A stretch of DNA of 64,000 nucleotides from Microbacteriaceae bacterium (GTDB taxonomy: Bacteria > Actinomycetota > Actinomycetes > Actinomycetales > Microbacteriaceae), in the NCBI GenBank assembly GCA_025464975.1, contig JAODMT010000008.1, positions 62,001 to 126,000 on the forward strand. Reading direction: 5' to 3'. This document shows positions 27,253 to 37,061 of the stretch, piece by piece. Each line of letters begins with the position of its first letter. Positions within the stretch are counted from its first letter, which is position 1. The notes beneath the pieces were generated by a model, which was given only the letters and a program-made list of their open reading frames with translations, did no database searches and was not told where the DNA came from. The translations under genes and the position numbers were made by a program.

Positions 27253-27900
27253 ATGACCCTCTTCTACCTCGTGCGTCACGGTGAGACCGATTGGAATCGG
27301 CAGCGTCGGATTCAGGGAAGTACCGACATCCCGCTCAACGACACCGGGAGGGCACAGGCCGCACGCACCGGGCGGCTGCTCGCGCGGCGCTCCTGGGATG
27401 CCATCGCGTCCAGCCCGCTCAGTCGAGCGCTCGAGACCGGGGTGATCCTGGCCGACGCCGTGGGCATCGACGAATCGGACATCGAGATCGTCGACGCCCT
27501 TGTCGAACGACAGTACGGCGCCGCGGAGGGACTCGACGACAGTGAGCTGTCGCGGTTCTATCCCGGTGACACACCGGTGCCGGGCCGGGAGAGCCGGGAT
27601 GAGGTCGCCGCTCGCGTGCTTCCGGCGCTCGTGTCACTCGCCGATCGGCATCCGGGGGCGAGCCTCATCGTCACGACGCACGGGGGCGTCATCCGAACGG
27701 TGCTCAACGCGGTCGCACCGGAGTCTCCGCACCACACCGGCGTCCCGATCACCAACGGCTCCGTTCACAGCTTCCGCAGTCTCAACGGAAGCCTTCAGCT
27801 CGTGGCGTTCAACGACCCGATCGACCTCGAGTCGTTGAGCGACGACGGCGGAGATCTCCTCGATCAGAACGCCCTCGAGGAGCGGGAGCTGCGCTCGTAG
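27253..27900 (+). CDS. Histidine phosphatase family protein (phosphoglycerate mutase-like)
   Basis: 215 residues with the RHGE motif (Arg8-His9-Gly10-Glu11), where His9 is phosphorylated, the acid/base Glu85 and the second His143 (TTHGGV). Such enzymes include alpha-ribazole phosphatase, cofactor-dependent mutases and broad phosphatases. Sequence does not say which. It lies behind the sirtuin on the same strand with a GGAGG leader and may be co-transcribed. Confidence 0.9.
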   Translation: MTLFYLVRHGETDWNRQRRIQGSTDIPLNDTGRAQAARTGRLLARRSWDAIASSPLSRALETGVILADAVGIDESDIEIVDALVERQYGAAEGLDDSELSRFYPGDTPVPGRESRDEVAARVLPALVSLADRHPGASLIVTTHGGVIRTVLNAVAPESPHHTGVPITNGSVHSFRSLNGSLQLVAFNDPIDLESLSDDGGDLLDQNALEERELRS

Positions 27901-27989
27901 CTTCCCCCGCGTCGTTGGCCTTCGGGGGACAACTTCGGCTGCTCGCTGCCCGACGAAGAGCACATCTCGTCCCCTGGGTAGCCCCGGCC

Positions 27990-29057
27990 TTAGCGGGGGG
28001 ACACGAGTCCGGTGAGCAACGTGTACAAGCGGCGGGCGGACTCCTCCCAGCTGAACTCCTGTGCCTGGGCGTAGGACAGCTCGCTGCGCCGCCTCCACTC
28101 CTCCGGCTCGTCAATCGATCGCACGGCCTCAGCGAACGCCCGCGGGCTTCGGTGGTCGAAAAACACCGCCGCGTCTCCCCCCACCTCGTGAAACAGGGGA
28201 ATGTCGCTGAGCACGAGCGGGGTTCGAAGCGCCTCGGCCTCGATCAACGGGATGCCGAATCCCTCGTCCCAGCACGCCGTCACCATCGCCGTTGCGGCCA
28301 GCAGGGCATCCCGGTATTCCTCATCGGTCACCCCGTTGTCGAAGACGACGGATCCCGGCGGGGCGAGCGCCGAGATCCGCGCACGGTCGTCCGCGCTGAT
28401 TCTCGACAGCAGTCGAAGGGTGTACCCCGGGAGGTGATGCATGGCCGCGGCCAGGGTCTCGACGTTCTTGTTCGGTTGGAAGGTCCCCATGTAGACGAGG
28501 GTCTTGCCGGAGGGGTACTCACGCGGCGGCACCCTCGGATCGTCGACTCCGGGCCGGATCACCGAGAGCGGTCGGCTCGTCAGGCGCGCCTCCTTCATCT
28601 CCCGCTCGCAGTTGTACGAGCCGGTGACGACGGCATCCGCCCGGTGCAGCACCGCCCGCTGCGGCCAATACGTCAGATAGAAGGCACGCCAAATTGCCCG
28701 GACGTACCAGCTGTAACCCGCGGGAATCTGGGTGATGCGGTAAAAAACCATGTCATGCACGGTGAGCACGAGCTTGTACCGTCGCCCGGTCGCTCCCATG
28801 GTCTGCATGGGGCTGAACACCACGTCCGGCTTCCACCGGTTGATCGACAGCATTCCGATGAACGGCTCAAGGGCACTCGTTCCGGGGCGACCCTTCACCC
28901 ACGGCAGATCGGGGAGCATGCTCAGCTGTCGTTCGTCGCTGATCAGCATGGTCACCGGGTGAAGCTTCGCGAACGCCTCGACGAGGCCGGCGGTGTAGCG
29001 GCTGATTCCGTCATGACGAACCAGCCGCGTATAGCGGCAGTCGAAGATCACTTTCAC
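27990..29057 (-). CDS. Glycosyltransferase, GT4-like
   Basis: A 355-residue GT-B glycosyltransferase. The N-terminal acceptor domain starts MKVIFDCRYTRLVRHDGISRYT. The donor domain has YMGTFQPNKNVETL and the retaining-GT4 motif DEGFGIPLIEAEAL. It probably adds a sugar to a surface glycan or glycolipid; donor and acceptor are unknown. It starts with GTG, which overlaps the stop of the upstream hydrolase gene (GTGA), so the two are coupled. Confidence 0.9.
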   Translation of the reverse strand: MKVIFDCRYTRLVRHDGISRYTAGLVEAFAKLHPVTMLISDERQLSMLPDLPWVKGRPGTSALEPFIGMLSINRWKPDVVFSPMQTMGATGRRYKLVLTVHDMVFYRITQIPAGYSWYVRAIWRAFYLTYWPQRAVLHRADAVVTGSYNCEREMKEARLTSRPLSVIRPGVDDPRVPPREYPSGKTLVYMGTFQPNKNVETLAAAMHHLPGYTLRLLSRISADDRARISALAPPGSVVFDNGVTDEEYRDALLAATAMVTACWDEGFGIPLIEAEALRTPLVLSDIPLFHEVGGDAAVFFDHRSPRAFAEAVRSIDEPEEWRRRSELSYAQAQEFSWEESARRLYTLLTGLVSPR

Positions 29058-29989
29058 GGCTGGCGCGGCTCCTCGAGTTCGGCGGTGGCCGACAGAAGCG
29101 AGCGCTCGACAAGGAACGACTTGATTGCCGCCGCGGCGAGGTGCGGGACCTCATAGTGGATGAGGTGGCCGACGCCGAGAAGCAGCTCGAGCTTCGCGTC
29201 CGTCATCGTGGCCACCACATCGTGATGCGCCTTCACCGGTGTGATGTCATCCAGTTCGGCCGCGACGAGCAGCGTCGGTACGGTGATGCCGGCGGCGTAG
29301 GTGCTCACGTCCGCGCTCACCGATGCCTCGAAGGCCTCGACCACGAAGTCACGGCTGGCGAATCTGTTGAAGTAGGTGTGGTGCTCCCGGTGAATCCAGC
29401 GCCGAAGCTCTCTGTCCTTCGTCTTGGCGAGGGTGGAGCTCATGAACTGCACGACGAACCAGCGCTTGAGCATGAACGCGCCGACTCTCGACGGCAGCCT
29501 TCCGGCCAGCCGGTAGAACGCGACGGTGATCAGGGTCGCGAGTCGGCTCGGTCCCTCGAGACCGGACGTCGAGATCGGGTTCACCAGGATGAGAGCCGGG
29601 GTCTTCAGCCCGGCCGACACGGCCTGCGAGGAGATGATGGTTCCGAACGAGTGCCCGAGGGTCACCGCCGTTCCGGTGAGGCCAAGGGCGTCAATGAACG
29701 CGGTGAGCCAGGCGGCGAACCCCTCGATGCTGTGCGGAACCTCGGTGAGCGGCGTCGACTCCCCGAATCCCGGCATGTCCGGCCCGATCCAGCGGATGTT
29801 CGGCAGCTGGGCGATTACCGGCTCGAGGCCGTGGTGCTCGCCGCGGTAGCCGTGGGCGACCACGATGGTGAGCGCGGCATCCTCGGGCCCGTAAACCCAA
29901 TATCGGGTTGTGCTGCCGAGCACGGAAATCTCGCGGCGCACGATGGGGATTTTTTCGAGCAGGGCAGCGTAGGGCGAGTGAGCGGTCAT
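29054..29989 (-). CDS. Alpha/beta hydrolase
   Basis: 311 residues of alpha/beta hydrolase fold. The nucleophile elbow is GHSFG with Ser114, the acid is probably in AELDDITPVKAH, and the catalytic His lies in GVGHLIHYEVP. The oxyanion region is AHGYRGEHHG. There is no signal peptide. Substrate unknown. It is translated into the following glycosyltransferase by a four-base overlap, which suggests a joint role in lipid or glycan metabolism. Confidence 0.88.
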   Translation of the reverse strand: MTAHSPYAALLEKIPIVRREISVLGSTTRYWVYGPEDAALTIVVAHGYRGEHHGLEPVIAQLPNIRWIGPDMPGFGESTPLTEVPHSIEGFAAWLTAFIDALGLTGTAVTLGHSFGTIISSQAVSAGLKTPALILVNPISTSGLEGPSRLATLITVAFYRLAGRLPSRVGAFMLKRWFVVQFMSSTLAKTKDRELRRWIHREHHTYFNRFASRDFVVEAFEASVSADVSTYAAGITVPTLLVAAELDDITPVKAHHDVVATMTDAKLELLLGVGHLIHYEVPHLAAAAIKSFLVERSLLSATAELEEPRQP

Positions 29990-30084
29990 CGATGGCCAGT
30001 CTACGGATGCGAGGTCGCGTATGCGTTCTCACGGCGCGCCTAGACTTGCCTGAATCTACAAACCCTGCTCTCGAAAGGAGCGCT

Positions 30085-31809
30085 GTGAGCTTCACCGCCC
30101 CGATACAACTGCCCGGTTTGACCCTTGATCCGCAGTGGTATCGGCGATCGGTGTTCTACGAGGTCATGGTGCGCTCGTTCGTGGACAGCAACGGGGATGG
30201 GTCTGGCGACCTGCAGGGGCTGCTGTCCCGGCTCGACTATCTGCAGTGGCTCGGAATCGACGCGTTGTGGCTCCCGCCGATCTACGAGTCCCCGCTGCGC
30301 GACGGCGGTTACGACGTCGCGGACTTCCGGTCGATCCTTCCGGAGTTCGGCACCCTGGACGAGTTCAAGGATCTCGTGACGAAGGCGCACGAACGGAACA
30401 TGCGCATCATCATCGACTTCCCGCTCAACCACACGTCGGACCAGCACGAGTGGTTCCAACAGTCCCGGTCCAATCCAGACGGCCCATACGGCGACTACTA
30501 CGTGTGGAGCGACACGGACGATAAGTACGGAAACATTCGGATCATCTTCGTCGACACGGAAGAGTCGAACTGGAGCTTCGACCCGGTGCGGCGCCAGTTC
30601 TTCTTCCACCGCTTCTTCTCCCACCAGCCGGACCTCAACTTCGATAACCCGGCGGTGCAGGAAGCCGTGCTGGACATCATGCGCTTCTGGCTCGATCTCG
30701 GGGTCGACGGCATCCGGCTCGACGCCATCCCCTACCTGTTCGAGTCCGACGAGGGAAACGGCGAGGGCGAGCCGCCGACTCACGAGTACATCAAGCGAGT
30801 GCGTGCGATGTTCGACGAGGAGTACCCCGGGCGGATTATGCTCGCCGAGGCAAATCAGTGGCCGCGTGAGGTCGCGGCGTTCTTCGGAACGGAGGAGGAG
30901 CCGGAGTGCCACATGGCGTTCGACTTCCCGGTGATGCCGCGAGTCTTCTACTCCCTCCGCTCACAGAACGCGGGGGAACTCACCCGCATCCTTTCGGAGA
31001 CGACGGACATCCCCGAGGGTGCCGGCTGGGGCGTGTTCCTGCGCAACCACGACGAACTCACCCTCGAGATGGTCTCTGAGGAGTACCGCCAGGCCATGTA
31101 CGGCTGGTACGCGTACGACCCGCGGATGCGATCCAACATTGGGATCCGTCGCCGTCTCGCCCCGCTACTCGACAATTCGAGGGCCGAATTGGAGCTGGCA
31201 CACGCGCTGCTCTTCAGCCTCCCGGGTAGCCCATTCCTCTACTACGGCGACGAGATCGGGATGGGCGACAACATCTGGCTCCCCGACCGGGATTCCTCCC
31301 GCACGCCGATGCAGTGGACCCCGGACCGCAACGCCGGATTCTCCTCGGCCGACCCCGGCAAGCTGTACCTCCCGGTGGTTCAGTCCCTCGTCTTCAACTA
31401 CAACCTCACCAACGTCGAGTCCCAGCTTGCCCAGTCCCGGTCGCTCCTGCACTGGGTGCGCAACGTGATCCACGTGCGAAAGGCCCACCCCACCTTCGGA
31501 CTCGGATCGCTCACCGTTCTGACTACCAACCACGAGTCCGTGCTTGCCTTCGTGCGCTCTTACCCCGGATCCGGAACGCAATTCGGCGATTCGCCCGAGG
31601 ACGTGTTGTGCATCTTCAGCTTCGCGCACAATCCGATCGCCGTCACCATCACGGCGGAGCAGCTGGCCGGGGCCGGCCTCTTCGACCTGTTCGGTGGCGG
31701 CGAGTTTCCCGCGTTCAATGAGAGCGGCGAGGTCACCGTGACCCTCGCCACCCAGAGTTTCTACTGGCTTCACGTCGGGTCTCCGAGCCATGCCGGTGGT
31801 CGGCCCTAG
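30085..31809 (+). CDS. treS: Trehalose synthase (maltose alpha-D-glucosyltransferase)
   Basis: A 574-residue GH13 enzyme converting maltose and trehalose into one another. The nucleophile is Asp213 (GIRLDAIPYL), the acid/base Glu255 (LAEANQWP) and the stabiliser Asp323 (LRNHDEL). TreS-specific stretches are PQWYRRSVFYEVMVRSF and NIRIIFVDTEESNWSFD. The GTG at 30085 with AAAGGAG just upstream is preferred over longer frames. No maltokinase domain is fused and none lies next to it. The next gene follows after three bases. Confidence 0.95.
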   Translation: MSFTAPIQLPGLTLDPQWYRRSVFYEVMVRSFVDSNGDGSGDLQGLLSRLDYLQWLGIDALWLPPIYESPLRDGGYDVADFRSILPEFGTLDEFKDLVTKAHERNMRIIIDFPLNHTSDQHEWFQQSRSNPDGPYGDYYVWSDTDDKYGNIRIIFVDTEESNWSFDPVRRQFFFHRFFSHQPDLNFDNPAVQEAVLDIMRFWLDLGVDGIRLDAIPYLFESDEGNGEGEPPTHEYIKRVRAMFDEEYPGRIMLAEANQWPREVAAFFGTEEEPECHMAFDFPVMPRVFYSLRSQNAGELTRILSETTDIPEGAGWGVFLRNHDELTLEMVSEEYRQAMYGWYAYDPRMRSNIGIRRRLAPLLDNSRAELELAHALLFSLPGSPFLYYGDEIGMGDNIWLPDRDSSRTPMQWTPDRNAGFSSADPGKLYLPVVQSLVFNYNLTNVESQLAQSRSLLHWVRNVIHVRKAHPTFGLGSLTVLTTNHESVLAFVRSYPGSGTQFGDSPEDVLCIFSFAHNPIAVTITAEQLAGAGLFDLFGGGEFPAFNESGEVTVTLATQSFYWLHVGSPSHAGGRP

Positions 31810-31812
31810 ATT

Positions 31813-32559
31813 GTGAGTGTGAGCGATTCAATCGGTAGCTATTCAATCAGTAAGGGCAGTGCCTGCAGTAAGGGCAGTGCCTGGTTCGATACTCTCGGGG
31901 TCTTCGACCTCGAGACGACCGGCATCGACGTGGAGACGAGCCGCGTAGTCTCCGCCCACGTCGGAATCATCGATTCGTCGGGCAACAGCATCGAATTGAT
32001 CGATTGGCTCGCGGACCCGGGGGTCGAGATTCCGGTTCAGGCCAGTGCGGTGCATGGCATCTCCACCGAGCGCGCTCGCGCCGAGGGGCGGCCGGCCGCC
32101 GAGGTGATCGCTGAGATCGTCGCCGCCATCGGGGCGATTCTCGGCCGCGGCATCCCCGTGACCATCTACAACGCACCGTACGACCTGACGCTGCTCAATC
32201 GTGAGGCGATCCGGCACGGCATCACCCCGCTCAGCGGCCCCACTCCGATTGTCGACCCGCTCGTAATCGACAAGGCGGTCGACCGCTACCGCAAGGGCAA
32301 GCGCACTCTGGAGGCGACGGCACTCAACTATGGGGTCGACCTCACCGCCGCTCACGATGCCGGCGCCGACGCCGTGGCCGCCGGTCGGGTCGCCCAGGCA
32401 ATCGGCCGCCGCTACAACGCCGAGCTCGGCGACGACATCCACGCCATTCACGCGCTCCAGGTTGGCTGGTGCGCCGACCAGGCCGCGAACTTTCAGGACT
32501 ACATGCGCCGGGCTCGAAACCCCGACTTCATCGCGCACGGCGGCTGGCCGCAGCGTTAG
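31813..32559 (+). CDS. DEDD 3'-5' exonuclease (DnaQ/epsilon-like)
   Basis: A 248-residue exonuclease. Exo I is FDLETTGID (Asp32, Glu34), Exo II is YNAPYDLTLL (Asp124), and Exo III has HDAGADAVA. It probably degrades or proofreads single-stranded DNA or RNA. The GTG at 31813 or the GTG two codons later may start it. The N-terminus contains a tandem copy SKGSAC-SKGSAW from an 18-bp duplication and is not part of the fold. Position right after treS implies co-transcription, with no clear functional link. Confidence 0.9.
   Translation: MSVSDSIGSYSISKGSACSKGSAWFDTLGVFDLETTGIDVETSRVVSAHVGIIDSSGNSIELIDWLADPGVEIPVQASAVHGISTERARAEGRPAAEVIAEIVAAIGAILGRGIPVTIYNAPYDLTLLNREAIRHGITPLSGPTPIVDPLVIDKAVDRYRKGKRTLEATALNYGVDLTAAHDAGADAVAAGRVAQAIGRRYNAELGDDIHAIHALQVGWCADQAANFQDYMRRARNPDFIAHGGWPQR
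31849..31884. repeat. 18-bp tandem duplication in the exonuclease N-terminus
   Basis: AGTAAGGGCAGTGCCTGC (31849-31866) is followed by the same sequence with one last-base change (31867-31884). It encodes SKGSAC then SKGSAW, ahead of the catalytic domain. Confidence 0.93.
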
Positions 32560-32572
32560 AGCCGCTTAACGG

Positions 32573-32606
32573 GGGAAGGCGACCGGCCGAAGCCGATCGC
32601 CTTCCC
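32573..32606. terminator. Bidirectional hairpin between exonuclease gene and rpmE2
   Basis: A ten-base stem GGGAAGGCGA/TCGCCTTCCC (32573-32582 with 32597-32606) continues, after one mismatch, into an inner CGGC-CGAA-GCCG stem. It lies between convergent genes and probably ends both transcripts. No long T-run is seen. Confidence 0.75.
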
Positions 32607-32648
32607 TGCGAAGCGTGTTGGGAGCCGGTCAAACCGGCGGCCCAGCAG

Positions 32649-32897
32649 TTACGCGCCGAAGCCCTTGTATCGCGAGTTGAACTTCTCGACGCGCCCGGCG
32701 CTGTCGAGGATGCGCTGCTTGCCCGTGTAGAACGGGTGCGACGCGGACGAGATTTCGACGTCGACGACCGGGTAGGTCTGGCCATCGAGCTCGATGGTCT
32801 TGTCACTCTTGACCGTCGAACGGGTCAGGAAGGTCTCGCCGCTCGCGAGGTCGCGGAACACGACGGCCGAGTACTCGGGGTGGATGTCAGTCTTCAT
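32649..32897 (-). CDS. rpmE2: Ribosomal protein L31 type B
   Basis: 82 residues, a complete L31 of the type B (zinc-free) form: it has no cysteine at all, unlike zinc-ribbon L31. Typical segments are [32 protein letters not shown] and the end [11 protein letters not shown]. Type B paralogues commonly replace the zinc form under zinc shortage, under Zur control. No clear Zur box was found by eye upstream. The ATG at 32897 follows AAGGAAATAACG. Confidence 0.96.
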   Translation of the reverse strand: MKTDIHPEYSAVVFRDLASGETFLTRSTVKSDKTIELDGQTYPVVDVEISSASHPFYTGKQRILDSAGRVEKFNSRYKGFGA

Positions 32898-33015
32898 CGT
32901 TATTTCCTTGAGTGTGAAGTGAAAGAGAGGAGAAAAAGGATGGCACGTGGGCCAAGGGATTACATTACCAGAGTCTCGCCCCGGATTGTCGCGCCGGGAT
33001 TCGAAAGCCCGCGCG

Positions 33016-33798
33016 CTAGGCGGCGCGTGCGGCGAACCGGCCGTCGCGCTCCTCGACCTGAAGCGGACGCCCAAAGGTCTCGGTCAGGTTCTCCGACGTG
33101 AGGACGTCGGCGATGGGTCCGGCGGCGGTGATTCTGCCGTCGGCGAGAAGCATCGCGTTGTTGAATCCGACCGGGATTTCTTCGACGTGGTGGGTGACCA
33201 TGATGATCGCCGGCGCTTGCTTGGCCCTCGCGTAGCCGCCGAGTAGTTCGAGCAGCTCCTCACGCGCGCCGAGATCGAGGCTCGCGGCCGGCTCATCGAG
33301 CAGAAGGAGTTCCGGATCGGTCATCACCGATCGCGCGATCTGCACCCGCTTCTGTTCGCCGTCACTCAGTGCACCGAACTTGCGATCCTCGAGGTGGTCG
33401 AGCTTCCACTCGGCGAGAACTCGCTGCGCACGCCGAACGTCAATGTCCTCATACGACTCGTTCCAGCGTCCGGCTACCGCGTAGGCGGCGGTCAGCACGA
33501 CGTCGAGCACGCGCTCGGTACCCGGGATGCGCCGCGCCATCGCCGTCGACGCGAACCCGATGCGGGGGCGCAGTTCGAAGACGTCGACACGACCCAGAGT
33601 CCCGTCGAGAACGCGCACCGTTCCGGCGGTGGGGTGGATCAGCGCGGACGCGAGTTGAAGGAGTGTGGTCTTTCCGGCGCCGTTCGGCCCGAGGATCACC
33701 CAACGCTCGTCGCTCTCCACACTCCAATTGACGGAATCCAGGATGTAGTTGCCGTCTCGGACGAAGGACACGTCGGAGAGCTGGAGAACGCTGGCCAT
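33016..33798 (-). CDS. ABC transporter ATP-binding protein, stand-alone
   Basis: 260 residues with Walker [10 protein letters not shown] (about 37-45), signature LSDGEQKR (a variant of LSGGQ) and Walker B LLLLDEP. The sequence resembles the YlmA/ModF-like cytoplasmic ABC ATPases. No permease is adjacent. Role unknown. It follows glgA on the same strand, separated by a hairpin. Confidence 0.88.
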   Translation of the reverse strand: MASVLQLSDVSFVRDGNYILDSVNWSVESDERWVILGPNGAGKTTLLQLASALIHPTAGTVRVLDGTLGRVDVFELRPRIGFASTAMARRIPGTERVLDVVLTAAYAVAGRWNESYEDIDVRRAQRVLAEWKLDHLEDRKFGALSDGEQKRVQIARSVMTDPELLLLDEPAASLDLGAREELLELLGGYARAKQAPAIIMVTHHVEEIPVGFNNAMLLADGRITAAGPIADVLTSENLTETFGRPLQVEERDGRFAARAA

Positions 33799-33833
33799 CC
33801 CCCAACCCTACCTTTCTTCACCCGGCCGCTCGG

Positions 33834-33862
33834 CCGTACGCGCCGCCGCCCGGCGCGTACGG
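33834..33862. terminator. Hairpin after glgA
   Basis: An 11-bp stem CCGTACGCGCC/GGCGCGTACGG (33834-33844 with 33852-33862) has a seven-base loop. It begins four bases beyond the glgA stop and precedes the ABC ATPase gene. Without a U-tract, termination strength is uncertain. Confidence 0.65.
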
Positions 33863-33865
33863 GGG

Positions 33866-35050
33866 TCAGGCCAGGAGCGAACCGTAGACCTCCTGCGTGC
33901 GTTTCGAGATGCGCTCCCAGCCGAAGTCTCGCTCGGCCCATGCCCTACCGGCTTGCCCCATCGATCGAGCCAACTCGGGATCGCTCACCACCTCGATCAG
34001 GGTGCGCGCGAGGTCGTCGACGAATTTCTGCGGGTCGAGCGGAGTGCCCGTTCCGTCGTCGGCTTGGTCGATGGGAACCAGTCGGCCGGTCACCCCGTCG
34101 TCGACCACCTCGGGGATACCGCCGGTCGCGGTTCCGACGACGGGCGCACCGCACGCCATCGCCTCGAGGTTGACGATCCCAAGCGGCTCGTAGATCGACG
34201 GGCATACGAATGTCGTCGCGGAGGTCAGCACAGCGGAGAGGTCGTGCCGGCTGAGCATCTCCTCAATCCACACCACTCCGGTTCGCGTCAGCTGCAGCTC
34301 GCCGACGAGGTGGCGCACCTCGGCCATGATCTCCGCCGTGTCCGGGGCGCCCGCGCAGAGCACGAGCTGCACCTCCGGCGGCAGCTGCGCCGCGGCGCGC
34401 AGCAGGTAGGGCAGGCCCTTCTGCCGCGTGATCCGGCCGACGAAGACCACCGCGGGGCGATCCGGGTCGATGCCGAGGGAACGAACGAGATCCGCGTCCC
34501 GCACCGGGTGCCACGCCTCCAGATCGATCCCGTTGTGCACGACGGAGACAATGGACGGGTCGAGGAACGGGTACGAGCGCAGGATGTCGCGGCGCATGCC
34601 ATGACTCACAGCGATGATCGCGTCCGCCGAGGCAAAGGAATCGCGTTCGATCCAGCTCGACACGCGATACCCGCCGCCGAGCTGCTCTGCCTTCCACGGG
34701 CGCAACGGCTCGAGGCTGTGCGCGGTGATGACGTGAGGGATGCCGTGGAGCAGCTGCGCGATGTGCCCGGCCCCGTTCGCATACCAGGTGTGTGAGTGCA
34801 CGAGGTCCGCGCCGGCGACGTCCTTCGCGATCTCGAGATCGACCCCGAGCGTGCCGAGCGCCGGATTGGCGCCGGCGAGCTGCGGGGGTACACCGTACGA
34901 GTGAACATCGACCTCGTCCCGCGGCTGCCCGAAGGCTCGCACCACGACCTGAAGGTCACGACGAAGCGCCTTCGTCAGCTCGGCGACGTGCACTCCGGCT
35001 CCGCCGTAAATCTCCGGCGGGTATTCCCTGGTTATCAGATCGACTCTCAC
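33866..35050 (-). CDS. glgA: Glycogen synthase / alpha-maltose-1-phosphate synthase (GT4)
   Basis: A 394-residue GT4 enzyme using ADP-glucose. It opens [23 protein letters not shown]. The donor site has [17 protein letters not shown] and the E-x7-E region [19 protein letters not shown]. This short actinobacterial form matches the proteins first annotated GlgA; the mycobacterial orthologue Rv1212c is reported as GlgM, forming alpha-maltose-1-phosphate. Which activity applies here is open. The GTG at 35050 is chosen from the conserved N-terminus. It diverges from glgC, its ADP-glucose source, over 62 bases. Confidence 0.93.
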   Translation of the reverse strand: MRVDLITREYPPEIYGGAGVHVAELTKALRRDLQVVVRAFGQPRDEVDVHSYGVPPQLAGANPALGTLGVDLEIAKDVAGADLVHSHTWYANGAGHIAQLLHGIPHVITAHSLEPLRPWKAEQLGGGYRVSSWIERDSFASADAIIAVSHGMRRDILRSYPFLDPSIVSVVHNGIDLEAWHPVRDADLVRSLGIDPDRPAVVFVGRITRQKGLPYLLRAAAQLPPEVQLVLCAGAPDTAEIMAEVRHLVGELQLTRTGVVWIEEMLSRHDLSAVLTSATTFVCPSIYEPLGIVNLEAMACGAPVVGTATGGIPEVVDDGVTGRLVPIDQADDGTGTPLDPQKFVDDLARTLIEVVSDPELARSMGQAGRAWAERDFGWERISKRTQEVYGSLLA

Positions 35051-35112
35051 AGTGTGAAACGCTAGCGCGGTTCGGACAGTGGCGCACGGCGACGTTCCTC
35101 TACTGTGGACAC

Positions 35113-36351
35113 ATGGCATCGAAGAAGATCTTTGGCATTGTCCTCGCCGGCGGAGAAGGCAAGCGACTGATGCCGCTCACGGCGGACCGGGCGAAGCCCG
35201 CGGTCCCGTTCGGCGGCAACTACCGCCTGATCGACTTCGCGCTGTCCAACCTGATCAACTCCGGTCTTCGGCAGATCGTCGTGCTCACCCAGTACAAGTC
35301 GCACAGCCTCGACCGACACGTCTCGCAGACCTGGCGGCTCGACGGAATCACAAACTCCTACGTCGCATCCGTGCCGGCTCAGCAGCGACTGGGCAAGCGC
35401 TGGTTCGCCGGATCGGCCGACGCCATCCTGCAGAGTCTCAACCTGCTTCGCGACGAGAAGCCGGACATCGTAGTGGTCGTCGGAGCCGACCACGTTTACC
35501 GCATGGATTTCAGCCAGATGATCGCCGCGCACATCGAGTCGGGCGCCGGAGTCACGGTCGCGGCCATCCGCCAGCCGATCTCGCTCGCCGACCAGTTCGG
35601 AGTGATCGAACTCGACCCTGATGACCCGACCAGGATCGCGCAGTTCCTCGAGAAGCCGAAGAACGCCGTCGGGCTCGCCGACTCCCCCGGTGAGGTGCTC
35701 GCGTCGATGGGCAACTACATCTTCGACACGGACATCCTCATCGACGCGGTGTTGCGGGACGGCGAACTCACCACCTCGAACCATGACATGGGTGGCGACA
35801 TCGTGCCCGACTTCGTCTCACGCGGCGACGCCGCCGTCTACGACCTCAACCGCAATGACGTTCCCGGAGCAACCGATCGGGACCGGTACTACTGGCGGGA
35901 CGTGGGAACCATCGACTCGTTCTTCGACGCCCACCAGGACCTGATTTCCGCGTTGCCGATCTTCAACCTGTACAACGAGCATTGGCCGATCTTCAGCCAG
36001 CAGTTCAATTCGCCGCCGGCCAAGTTCGTGCGCGACTCGAAGGGGAACCTGGGAACCACCATCGACTCGATCGTGTCCCTCGGGTCGCTGCTCTCCGGGG
36101 CGCACATCGAACGCAGCGTGCTCGGCCCGTGGGCGATCATCGAGTCCGGCGCGCAGGTGATCGACTCGATTGTCTTCGACCGGGTTCGGATCGGACCTGA
36201 CGCGGTGATTCGCCGCGCTATTCTGGACAAGGAAGTCGTCATCAACGCCGGTGCGACAGTCGGTGTGGATGCCGAGGCCGACCGGGCTCGCGGGTTCACG
36301 GTCACGGACTCCGGCATCACTGTCGTTGGTAAGGGCGTCACCGTCAGGTAG
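35113..36351 (+). CDS. glgC: Glucose-1-phosphate adenylyltransferase
   Basis: A 412-residue enzyme making ADP-glucose from ATP and glucose-1-phosphate. Key segments are the pyrophosphorylase loop [38 protein letters not shown], the metal site [10 protein letters not shown], the sugar site FLEKPKN, and a C-terminal left-handed beta-helix (hexapeptide repeats from about residue 300). Divergent from glgA, so both are probably controlled from the shared 62-base promoter region. Confidence 0.97.
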   Translation: MASKKIFGIVLAGGEGKRLMPLTADRAKPAVPFGGNYRLIDFALSNLINSGLRQIVVLTQYKSHSLDRHVSQTWRLDGITNSYVASVPAQQRLGKRWFAGSADAILQSLNLLRDEKPDIVVVVGADHVYRMDFSQMIAAHIESGAGVTVAAIRQPISLADQFGVIELDPDDPTRIAQFLEKPKNAVGLADSPGEVLASMGNYIFDTDILIDAVLRDGELTTSNHDMGGDIVPDFVSRGDAAVYDLNRNDVPGATDRDRYYWRDVGTIDSFFDAHQDLISALPIFNLYNEHWPIFSQQFNSPPAKFVRDSKGNLGTTIDSIVSLGSLLSGAHIERSVLGPWAIIESGAQVIDSIVFDRVRIGPDAVIRRAILDKEVVINAGATVGVDAEADRARGFTVTDSGITVVGKGVTVR

Positions 36352-36417
36352 ACGGCGGACGGGTTCCGTCACCCATTCGCAGTGGATGGGTTCCCGCCTC
36401 ACAGGACGGCCGCTCAG

Positions 36418-37056
36418 ATGCCCCGCTTTCTCGTCGTTCTCGATGTCGATTCCACCCTCATCGAAAACGAGGTGATCGAGCTTCTCGCCGACGCTGCCGG
36501 ATCGGGTGCCGCCGTCGCGGCGATCACCGCCCGGGCGATGAACGGTGAGGTCGACTTCGAAGAGAGCCTGCGCGCACGGGTTTCGACCCTCGCCGGTCTT
36601 CCCCAGTCGGTGTTCGATGAGGTCTCGCGCCGTGTCACCGTGACCCAGGGCGTGCCGGAGATGATCGCCGGGGTGCGCGCGGCCGGTGGCCGGGTCGCCG
36701 TGGTCTCCGGCGGTTTTCACGAGATCATCGATCCGGTCGCGACACGGCTCGGCCTCGACTACTGGCGCGCCAATCGGCTCGAGCTCGTGCACGGGGTGCT
36801 CACCGGCGGACTGGTCGGGCCGGTCATCGACGGCCGAGCCAAGGCCGAGACGCTCGCGGAGTGGGCGTTGGACTTCGGGGTTCCGCTCAGCCGCACTGTG
36901 GCGGTGGGAGACGGGGCGAACGATCTGCCGATGATGGAGATCACCGGGCTGTCGGTCGGCTTCGACGCCAAGGCGCCGGTGCGTGACGAGGCCGACGTGC
37001 TCATGGACGTGCGCGATCTGAGCCAGCTGCTTCCCCTGCTCGGCCTGCGCGGCTGA
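36418..37056 (+). CDS. serB: Phosphoserine phosphatase (HAD family)
   Basis: A 212-residue HAD phosphatase. Motif I is DVDSTL (Asp9, Asp11), motif II is VVSGGF and motif III is GDGANDLPM with the upstream GRAKAETL. These match SerB, which makes serine from phosphoserine. It lacks the N-terminal ACT domains found in mycobacterial SerB2. The ATG at 36418 is the start of homology. It follows glgC after 66 bases and converges with fabG. Confidence 0.92.
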   Translation: MPRFLVVLDVDSTLIENEVIELLADAAGSGAAVAAITARAMNGEVDFEESLRARVSTLAGLPQSVFDEVSRRVTVTQGVPEMIAGVRAAGGRVAVVSGGFHEIIDPVATRLGLDYWRANRLELVHGVLTGGLVGPVIDGRAKAETLAEWALDFGVPLSRTVAVGDGANDLPMMEITGLSVGFDAKAPVRDEADVLMDVRDLSQLLPLLGLRG

Positions 37057-37061
37057 CCCGG

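Noticed and set aside
27901-27989. Possible terminator between the histidine phosphatase and glycosyltransferase genes
   Set aside because: Only a 6-7 bp stem with a long loop and no T-run; too weak to list as a feature.
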